DNA from: Gottfriedia acidiceleris
GTDB taxonomy: Bacteria; Bacillota; Bacilli; Bacillales; Bacillaceae_G
Length of the DNA: 64,000 nt
Direction: 5' to 3'
Assembly: GCF_023115465.1 (NCBI RefSeq)
Contig: NZ_CP096034.1
Coordinates: 4,588,001 to 4,652,000 of the forward strand
Under the pieces are notes generated by a model that was not told where the DNA came from, did not search any database, and saw nothing but the letters and a program-made list of their open reading frames with translations. This document shows positions 58,101-64,000 of the stretch, piece by piece. The position numbers were made by a program, and so were the translations under genes. Within the stretch, counting starts at the first letter, position 1, and each line of letters starts with the position of its first letter.

Positions 58101-61100
58101 ATTCCGGTCTTACCATCGCTGTACGTTGTGATTTCAGGAATATTACCTGATCCAACAAGCCACATTGTATCCAGTCCTGAATCATTCGTAACTTTGTAAG
58201 TGATGTCAAGGATCGGCATTTCCTTTGCAGTGCCATCACTAATAGTATCCGCCGAATTCAATACACCTTGGGCTTGAACACTTTCAGGGAGATTAAAATT
58301 GAACATAAAATCACCGTTTGTGTCCAAGTCTTTATGAATCCAATTTTTATCAGCTGTAATTCCTTTAGATGCTAAGAATGCTTTGTATTGTGCACTAAAG
58401 TCAATATCCATAATATCTGCAAAATCAAGCTTGTCGATATAGAACTTCGCGCCAACAACATTTTTAGGATATTTAATATTTAGCGTTGATTTAAAATTAT
58501 CACCTTTTGCGATTAACGTTTTGTCAGCAAGGAAAGCAGGGTCGATGCCATTTAACGTTGTCGAACCTGGTGTATCAAGACGAGCAAATCTGTTAACTAC
58601 ATACTCGTTGCCCTTTTTAACAAAGTAATAATATTTTCCTTGTGTTTCAAGATTACCTGCATACGAATAATCTTCAGGATAGATTCTGAACTGTGTCCCA
58701 TAATTTTCTTTTTGAGGATCAGCATCCGTATTTATAACGTCTTCTTTTGAAATCCCAAATTTAAATTTTCCATCTTCATTCATATCTAAGAAATAATTAA
58801 CATATGGTGCATCGTTAGAATCTCCTAGCATTCCGTCAATTTTACCTAAAGATTGGCTCACTTTTGTATCAGTGTCATAGACCGGTGGTGCAGGCGCTTT
58901 TGTTTCGTGTCCAACATTTTTCATATAATCAATGTTCGAATCGTAAGCTTTTCCTGAGAACCATTTTAATGCACCATCTGTCATTGGACCGTTAGGGTCA
59001 ATCTCATAAATGCCCGGTTTGCTACCTTCATCCATTTGAACGGTCGGAGCAGTGTTATCAATATAAACTGTATCATTTACTTCATAAAGTTTCCCAGTAG
59101 ACGCGTCTAATGCGCGAGCTTGAATAACATACCCACCTTCGTCAGCAACTTTTGCAGTTGACGATTGTTGAGTAAGCTTTACAGTCAGATTAGGGTCGTC
59201 TTTAGAAATAGGAGTGCTATAAGGTAAATATGACCCATTTAGCATAAAAGGTACATACGATATATTCCCTTGACCTAAACTTGATGTGTTAAGCGCTGTG
59301 ATAAAACCGATATAATTTTTGCCCGTTATATCCATAACATAAAGCTTAAGGCCAAATAAAGGGTCAATCGGACTTTTCACTCTAATCCCCGCGTAGGTTT
59401 GTGGGGTAACTGCATACGTATTCGGATTAAAGTTTTTATTACCACTAAGTGTAATTGCTTTTCGTGCAATTCTGAAATCTATACCTCTACTTTGAACGTT
59501 TATTGCAAGAGGAATGCGATAGGTTTCAGTAGAACTAGTTGAATTAACAAAGTTAATATACGCCTCGTAGAATCCACTTGCAGCCGAAGCAGGTGCAGTG
59601 AATTTTGCGATTAGATGAACCGTGCCACCTGCTGGTACAGTAATCGAAGTTAATTCTGTCCCTGGTGCAGATGCATCACTTAAACTAATTTTAGCACCTT
59701 CAGTTGTACCATCTTGACCGCCGTTTACTAACGTATCCTTAAAGAAAGCACTTGAAGTGTCAAAGATTTTTGCTGCATTACTGTTATTCGTAATATACAA
59801 GTCGCCTGTTTTCATCACTGAACCATCTTCTTGACGCGCTGTATAGCCAAACGAGAATGAAGCAGTTGTATTTGCTACGCTAATAATATTTGAATTAGAT
59901 GAATCATCTAATGATGAGCGTGATTGAATATAATCCTTTACTTTAAATAACATATCCGTATGGACAGCTTGATAAGGATCCGTTTTACCAGAGCCGATTT
60001 GGTATACACTTTTTTGCGTGTTAATCGGGTCTGCAGTTTGCATTAATACTGCTTTTACATCCTCAGGCTTATAGTTCGGGTGAGCTGCCAAAATTAATGC
60101 AGCCATACCTGCAACATGTGGAGTTGCCATCGATGTACCAGACATCGTTTGGTAAGCATTCGAATAGTCTTTATTGTTTGGTTCCCAAATATCATAAGGA
60201 GCTGTCGAGAATATATCGACACCTGGTGCAATAACGTCAGGTTTGATTGCAAGCGTTCCAGAAACTGGGCCCGTCGAGCTAAAGTCCGCTAGCGTATTTC
60301 CACCCATCTTGTAGTTTGCAGCATTTCTAACAGAAAACTTTTTGATCGTACCATTTTTAAACGCATTATAGAATTTTGGTCCGTCATTCGTGCTTAATTG
60401 TAATGTGTAGACTGAACCACCTGATGCGCCAAGATAAAATGGATAATATCCTTGATCATCAAGAAGAAGATCAGGAATATCGGTTGGATTCCACAAGATC
60501 ATTGCTTTAACATGTTGTCCAGCCGCGTACATCATAAGTTGGTTGATCGGTGCAGCACCTCGCTTTACAAGAACAACTTTATCTTTAACGATGATGTTTT
60601 TCTTTTGAAGGTCCTCGTACCAAGCAGGAGTACCATAGCCAGCATCCACAATGTCATACTGAGTTGAATCGCTAAGCTTAGTATCTGTTTCCGTAAAATC
60701 TCTTCCAACTAAACGAGTATTCACATTCGTAAATGTTTCTTCTCCCGTCTGACCATATGAATGCATGTCAAACGTCGGAACCTCTTTCGGATACGTAATT
60801 GCTCCAACAGTAATCGCCTTAGCAGCTGTACCTGGGGTTCCCAATGTAGCAGCGCCTGGACCAGAGTTACCGGCAGCGATAACAGCTGTTACGCCAAGGT
60901 CTATAATGTTATTGATAACAACAGAATTTGGAGATAATGAATCATTAACTGGTGCACCAAGTGATAGGTTGATCACTTTACATCCATCTTTGTATGATTG
61001 TTCGATCCCACCGATTACTGCATCATCGGTACCACCATGAGGACCTAAAACACGATATGCATATAACTGTACTTCAGGCGCAACACCTTTTAGAGCATAT

Positions 61101-62236
61101 GGTGAGTTGTTACGAGCTTGACCTGCAATTGTTCCAGCAACGTGAGTTCCGTGGGAAGTAATATAATTATGGTAATCCGTCGGGAAGTTTGGATCTTGTT
61201 GCTCAGGAGGTAGAGCATCATTCGCATTCTTCGCAGCTAGCCAGTCAGAATACACTGTTTCCATCGGGTCATCGTCATTGTCTACAAAGTCTTTTCCGCC
61301 TTGATATTCACCTGCTAAATCTGGGTGATTATAGTCAAGTCCTGTATCAATAACGCCGACTTTCACACCCTTCCCTGTAATGTTTTCATTTTGAAGATCG
61401 TGAATTTTTAACCAATCAAGAACTGCTGTTTCACCCGATTGTGGGCCTTCTGGACCTGGAGATGTTACAGTACCGTTCGGAGCGAATGAATTTGCTGATT
61501 TAGCAGCAGGTTGTTCAGAAGTTCCACTAGTTGATTGCTTGTTACTACGATCTGAACGTATAACTGGCAGTAAATTTGGGTCAGTTTTTTGCGCTGATAC
61601 CTTTCCATCACCAGTAACGCTCGTAGGTGCGTCAATTGACTGCGAAGCAGGAATAGGCGCATACTTAACGTTGAGAAAAACGCTCTTTACATAGGGTAAT
61701 GCCAATAGATTATTAAGAGATTGTTTAGGTATTTTGACAGCTAGCCCGTTAAATACTTGAGTAAACTCTCTACCTATTTTAATTTGGTTCGTTACGCCAG
61801 CGTCTTTCAAAGATTTAGACTCACTGTTTACGAAACTCTTAAAGTTACTGTGAGTTTCATTGACAGCTGCTTTAGCGCTATCAAGTGTAACTTCATTAGT
61901 GCTTTCTTGATTAACCGTAAGTTTAGCTGATGAGGTATTTTTTTGTTGATTCAACATTTGAATTGCAGCCGGATCGACATCAAATTGAACAATTAAGTCT
62001 AATTGTTTTGAAGAATCTAACAATTTTGGATCAAATTTAATCTTCTCTAAGTATAAATTTTGTAATTGCTGCGCTTGATTTAAGTCAACTTTACTATTAC
62101 TGCTCAGTTGTGTCTGAATAGTTTTTTCAGCTGATGATCCACTAGTCATGGCAAACGCCGGAACCGTATAGCCTAGCAGCGTAGAAGTTGCTAGAAATGT
62201 TGACATGATCATCTTTTTCATTTTACGATGTCTCAT
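54203..62236 (-). CDS. Giant secreted subtilisin-like protease with dockerin and repeat domains
   Basis: 2677 residues. A signal peptide (about 1-30, cut after AFA) is followed by an I9-type propeptide (about 60-190). The S8 domain has Asp297 (VIDTGLDYNHPDL), His362 (SHGTHVAG), Asn457 (AAGNSGPG) and Ser702 (MSGTSMATPHVAG), all intact, with a PA insert near 550-610. Fn3-like and beta-rich domains follow. Near 1522-1580 lies a pair of calcium loops (DVNGDDVIDMRD and DLNFDGSIDYND) of dockerin type. About seven units of roughly 100 residues (near 1640-2370), with a W near the start and APGY near the end, resemble the HID/DUF1533 domain. Four divergent InlB-type B repeats of about 75 residues end the protein. 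There is no LPXTG or SLH motif, so it is secreted or held by repeats. The ATG follows GGAAGGG at a long distance; Met6 is also possible. Confidence 0.9.
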   Translation of the reverse strand: MRHRKMKKMIMSTFLATSTLLGYTVPAFAMTSGSSAEKTIQTQLSSNSKVDLNQAQQLQNLYLEKIKFDPKLLDSSKQLDLIVQFDVDPAAIQMLNQQKNTSSAKLTVNQESTNEVTLDSAKAAVNETHSNFKSFVNSESKSLKDAGVTNQIKIGREFTQVFNGLAVKIPKQSLNNLLALPYVKSVFLNVKYAPIPASQSIDAPTSVTGDGKVSAQKTDPNLLPVIRSDRSNKQSTSGTSEQPAAKSANSFAPNGTVTSPGPEGPQSGETAVLDWLKIHDLQNENITGKGVKVGVIDTGLDYNHPDLAGEYQGGKDFVDNDDDPMETVYSDWLAAKNANDALPPEQQDPNFPTDYHNYITSHGTHVAGTIAGQARNNSPYALKGVAPEVQLYAYRVLGPHGGTDDAVIGGIEQSYKDGCKVINLSLGAPVNDSLSPNSVVINNIIDLGVTAVIAAGNSGPGAATLGTPGTAAKAITVGAITYPKEVPTFDMHSYGQTGEETFTNVNTRLVGRDFTETDTKLSDSTQYDIVDAGYGTPAWYEDLQKKNIIVKDKVVLVKRGAAPINQLMMYAAGQHVKAMILWNPTDIPDLLLDDQGYYPFYLGASGGSVYTLQLSTNDGPKFYNAFKNGTIKKFSVRNAANYKMGGNTLADFSSTGPVSGTLAIKPDVIAPGVDIFSTAPYDIWEPNNKDYSNAYQTMSGTSMATPHVAGMAALILAAHPNYKPEDVKAVLMQTADPINTQKSVYQIGSGKTDPYQAVHTDMLFKVKDYIQSRSSLDDSSNSNIISVANTTASFSFGYTARQEDGSVMKTGDLYITNNSNAAKIFDTSSAFFKDTLVNGGQDGTTEGAKISLSDASAPGTELTSITVPAGGTVHLIAKFTAPASAASGFYEAYINFVNSTSSTETYRIPLAINVQSRGIDFRIARKAITLSGNKNFNPNTYAVTPQTYAGIRVKSPIDPLFGLKLYVMDITGKNYIGFITALNTSSLGQGNISYVPFMLNGSYLPYSTPISKDDPNLTVKLTQQSSTAKVADEGGYVIQARALDASTGKLYEVNDTVYIDNTAPTVQMDEGSKPGIYEIDPNGPMTDGALKWFSGKAYDSNIDYMKNVGHETKAPAPPVYDTDTKVSQSLGKIDGMLGDSNDAPYVNYFLDMNEDGKFKFGISKEDVINTDADPQKENYGTQFRIYPEDYSYAGNLETQGKYYYFVKKGNEYVVNRFARLDTPGSTTLNGIDPAFLADKTLIAKGDNFKSTLNIKYPKNVVGAKFYIDKLDFADIMDIDFSAQYKAFLASKGITADKNWIHKDLDTNGDFMFNFNLPESVQAQGVLNSADTISDGTAKEMPILDITYKVTNDSGLDTMWLVGSGNIPEITTYSDGKTGMDRVPIFQDKFLYIKGGASIYGSIKPEGFQNYPTAPNAYGRSTPITTKDSGVEIKFEDPNAGGITSVIPIASDPASSSSSINEGIVQTGLFTAALPMQAGDKPYNFTMKMPGHLSYYGKLAVNSAGQYGYSAGGNYSVPSAVMLAGDVNGDDVIDMRDIEVESTAYNDYVAAPSTYSRAADLNFDGSIDYNDFEYIVKNFGKYNTTAPNADALAGTIVSTTSKEITLTGFNKLPSGSDLSAFNTVVKPVPYIKTSDSSALIYYGKVNPFQLFSVKYKTPDVFNASTLTQIEDVAWRTALEGNGGQILIDGVDRKAATNIYNGVSTNSIVSKVVSGKGQYEFDPLLFQSPGIHTIVFKAPGYMDRSLKFIMLGGAFTSSFNLLAPNNITSIGKAVTYSLADGTGSTAAHYRDIWKPNMTSITVTKPNGDVAATYAGTELEALFNQVTPANATTFNFTIPAGVFSTPSVFDGLGFTDWKITINADNYSSYTFYQRINAFSAPTLTAESNRYFNDGNSNPISITAGTTNDTQAWRDAITAIQVGSTTIARADFETNNITLGAPGTPIKINKSLITAPGSVKINIIAPNYQTATVDQPFYKQGITLTKPAGTIYAGKDLVMTYNPSSAASDWISAVKAGGDIKFGTSIKTKVSVDETAGTITIPYNLVRTDGGGAVSRNLSVTAPGYADTILTVTVTPQTAPVLTLSAPTGTPQFGDTITYTINGADNPLWRSSIFLASTSDQTVDNGDVTIQMSSITSVKPFVTTTVANGTGAVTIDGYVTQSNTAAGNKNVRFKSPYFTPITVAQPFTQRTAPTPTLTPSGIGKPVIVTVPNNAENMRWANATKAVSGDITVGGVSIKADTTISSDDKNITITMPGTAFPATGNIAIKFTAYCYPVTSVTQVVKNNAPVFASKIAYIQEDTPITTSYNQDSNWLAASPVVSLNGKVVDSSKYTLTANELTFVDRSLFKDLGEYEFTISAPGYTDTAFTIIISDDLSHLISATSDSNGKIDPEGFVSVKHGSSQTFKITPNTGFEIGSVKVDGQEVTVTNGEYTFTNITKNHSIDVTFKQIVHIITTTAGTNGMISPNGRIATNYGTNQTFTVTPYDGFEVATFKVDGVDAQLTNNTYTFTNITKDHTINVTFKQIVHTITAAAGSNGTISPSGNVSVNHGKDQTFTVTPNKGYEVATFTVDGVNANLTNNAYTFTNVTKDHTINVTFKKIIYTIVASAEGNGTISPVGILTVDEGANQTFKITPDKGNYEVDSFKVDGVETKLINNTYTFTNITKNHTISVTFKHKGNSGK

Positions 62237-62268
62237 ATATTATTCATCCCTTCCATTAATTTAATATA

Positions 62269-62284
62269 TAGAGCAAAAGCTCTA
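62269..62284. other. Short dyad in the protease leader
   Basis: TAGAGC-AAAA-GCTCTA, 33 bases before the start codon. It could form a small leader hairpin. The remainder of 62285-62594 is AT-rich, with another small dyad (GGAG-TAAT-CTCC near 62453), and shows no gene. Confidence 0.35.
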
Positions 62285-62594
62285 TTCCCCCTAACCACTT
62301 TTCCCCCTTTATTGACAGAATCTTAATAGTTTTGAAAATTTTACGACAAATCCATTGCTATTCTTCATTATATTTGTGGTTATACGGACAGTAAATTGGG
62401 GAAATTTAGCATAAAATAAAGAAAAAAATTTGTCATATTTTGTTAAATTTTTGGAGTAATCTCCTTTTTTTATTGTTTTATATGAGTATTTTATAGGAAT
62501 GGGCTTGGGGGAAATTGCAACTTCTTATTCTATAAATTTTGATAATTTCAATTATTTGGATTAAATTAGTAATTCTTAATCTAATTACTCAAGT

Positions 62595-62651
62595 AAAGAA
62601 CATAAAGAAAGACCTCTCAATTTTTTTGAGAGATCTTTCTTTATGTTCTTT
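62595..62651 (-). terminator. Long-stem terminator after the BNR gene
   Basis: 62595-62620 pairs with 62626-62651 over 26 bases with a single mismatch and a five-base T loop. The stem starts AAAGAACATAAAGAAAGA. It is unusually long and lies 19 bases after the BNR gene stop. Confidence 0.8.
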
Positions 62652-62669
62652 ATAGAATTAACTGTTTGA

Positions 62670-64000
62670 CTAAGAGTGCCTATTTTTAACCTCTTTCACA
62701 AATTTCCATGTTTGTCCTTCATCTTTTGATTGATAAAGTTCGCTACTATTACCGTTATAATCTCCATCTGAACCTTGACCAACTAGCATACTTAAAACTC
62801 CGTCCATCTCAAAAGGCATACTCGGGGTATCAAAAGGTTTTATAGACTGTCCATTATTCAACTTTACTTCATGAGGTGAGTAAATTACTTTTTTGAAAGA
62901 AATGCCTCCATCATCCGTACGATATAAGGTTCCTTCATTACCAGAAGGATTAACTGCTCCTAAAAATCCGAGCTTGTCATCCAAAAAGACTACTCCAGAG
63001 GCGCCTCCTACTGTTCCGCTGTATGGGTCATTATTAATAACAGTCCATGTTTTTCCACCATCCGTTGTCTTACTTAATGAATAAAATGTGCTTCCTAATG
63101 CTTTATCAGCAACATTTAATTTATATCCGACCTCTTTAGATAGATAAAACTGTTCATTAGTATTCTTTAATTCATTTTTCTTTTCGTTAGAGTTTACTTG
63201 ATTTTGAGTAGTAGATGGCTTACTCCAACTTGGATTACCTATTAAGTTATATCTAACAGGTGTGATCACTTTTTCCTTTCCAGGGACAAATAAAGATACT
63301 GTATAGCCAATTATTTCAGAACTTGCTTCTTCTAGACTATATTCTTTTCCATCCTTATCAATATTAATGATGCCATTTGTATTGTATCCCCAACTCCTTT
63401 TTCCGTAATAGACCAAACCATACTGATTCTCGTTCCACTTACTAACGGTTTGTTTAATCGGAATATCATTTACTGTTTTAATTAAAGGTTCTACTAGTTT
63501 ATCTTCATTATAGTCAGGCTTTGCATATCCGTTTAATCTTATAGTAATATTTTGTGATTTATTTTCCTCATAAATTATTAGGTAGGTTTCTTCTTTTCCA
63601 TTGTCATTTTTCCCATGGATAAATGTATATAAGGATGTAATTTTTCCATCTGAATTAAATTTAATTGAAAAATTATTGACTATATATAATTTTTTTGGCA
63701 AGGTAATTTTTTTATTTATATCTTCAAATATACCTTCTACTCCATATTTATAAATATTGTTATGTTCAAATTTAACTGACCTTTCATTCTTTAATCGCTC
63801 GATATACCAAGCGAGTTTACCACCAAAATTTGTTGCACTTTTATAAATATTTCCCCCATAAAATAATGTAATTGCTATAAAAATAATAATAGAAATAGAT
63901 TTCCATACTCTTAAATCTATTAGTTTAGGTTTATACTCACTATTTTTTATAATCTTTAATGTAGTAAACACAATAACTGATATTAAGATTACTATAGATA
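62670..64000 (-). CDS. Membrane-anchored BNR/sialidase-repeat protein (partial)
   Basis: At least 433 residues, cut by the window end. The C-terminal half has the Asp-box pattern of BNR repeats: SKTTDGGKTWTVI, YRTDDGGISFKKV and YQSKDEGQTWKFV, which form beta-propeller blades. A membrane helix lies near the visible N terminus (ISIIIFIAITLFYGG). A GTG at 63971 could be a start, but the frame stays open to the window edge and encodes another hydrophobic stretch (SIVILISVIVFTTL), so the true start is probably beyond 64000. The function is unknown; these repeats occur in sialidases and in many non-enzymatic proteins. Confidence 0.75.
   Translation of the reverse strand, partial: SIVILISVIVFTTLKIIKNSEYKPKLIDLRVWKSISIIIFIAITLFYGGNIYKSATNFGGKLAWYIERLKNERSVKFEHNNIYKYGVEGIFEDINKKITLPKKLYIVNNFSIKFNSDGKITSLYTFIHGKNDNGKEETYLIIYEENKSQNITIRLNGYAKPDYNEDKLVEPLIKTVNDIPIKQTVSKWNENQYGLVYYGKRSWGYNTNGIINIDKDGKEYSLEEASSEIIGYTVSLFVPGKEKVITPVRYNLIGNPSWSKPSTTQNQVNSNEKKNELKNTNEQFYLSKEVGYKLNVADKALGSTFYSLSKTTDGGKTWTVINNDPYSGTVGGASGVVFLDDKLGFLGAVNPSGNEGTLYRTDDGGISFKKVIYSPHEVKLNNGQSIKPFDTPSMPFEMDGVLSMLVGQGSDGDYNGNSSELYQSKDEGQTWKFVKEVKNRHS

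Noticed and set aside
54182-61040. Many plus-strand frames opposite the giant protease, with VNVTF-like and FRYVRK-like repeats
   Set aside because: They mirror the repeat structure of the minus-strand gene, lack ribosome binding sites and run against an 8-kb gene with clear domains.

Overview
The window looks like chromosomal DNA of a low-GC Bacillaceae bacterium close to Bacillus. The gene content and layouts are those of that family: a treP-treA-treR trehalose operon, queCDEF behind a preQ1 riboswitch, bceRSAB, a pbuX-type purine permease behind a riboswitch, HelD and Mqo. AGGAGG-type ribosome binding sites, frequent TTG/GTG starts and T-tailed terminator hairpins agree. I see no rRNA, tRNA, CRISPR array, transposase or prophage.

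Layout. 1-7 kb: a lone hexapeptide acyltransferase, the trehalose operon with a double TreR operator around its promoter, and a ROK repressor. 7-10 kb: purine-nucleoside phosphorylase, an EamA exporter and a CBS-pair protein, separated by dispersed repeats. 10-12.2 kb: a plasmid-style actin segregation cassette (ParM-like ATPase plus a likely ribbon-helix-helix adaptor) next to two matching 8-unit arrays of TGTATACA-like sites. 12.2-13.1 kb: the ruins of pgaC, probably with pgaD. 13.2-15.9 kb: preQ1 riboswitch and queCDEF. 15.9-20.5 kb: bceRSAB peptide-antibiotic sensing and detoxification. 20.5-26.5 kb: a YdeI/OmdA protein, cstA with ybdD, and a TetR/MFS exporter pair. 26.5-30.4 kb: a xynB remnant, an acyl-CoA synthetase and a Gfo/Idh/MocA oxidoreductase. 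30.4-33 kb: murQ-murP for N-acetylmuramate recycling. 33-41 kb: an O-antigen-ligase-like membrane protein, pbuX behind a tandem guanine/ykkC-class riboswitch, a DrrAB-type ABC exporter and HelD.

41-52 kb is one catabolic region on the minus strand for an amino sugar, most likely N-acetylgalactosamine or a glycoside of it. ABC import (binding protein and two permeases) and a Gfo/Idh/MocA enzyme would deliver the sugar. A ROK kinase, NagA-type deacetylase, AgaS isomerase/deaminase, PfkB-family tagatose-6-phosphate kinase and class II aldolase would carry it to triose phosphates. A GntR/HutC regulator sits in the middle, and a shared motif (TYATTACCAGTT) lies upstream of each transcription unit.

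52-64 kb holds mqo, a 2677-residue secreted subtilisin-like protease with a dockerin-like pair and two sets of C-terminal repeats, and a membrane-anchored BNR-repeat protein cut by the window end.

The most unusual items are the actin/adaptor cassette with its matched site arrays, and a dispersed repeat family with CAGACTG/CAGTCTG ends that lies inside duplicated terminator hairpins.
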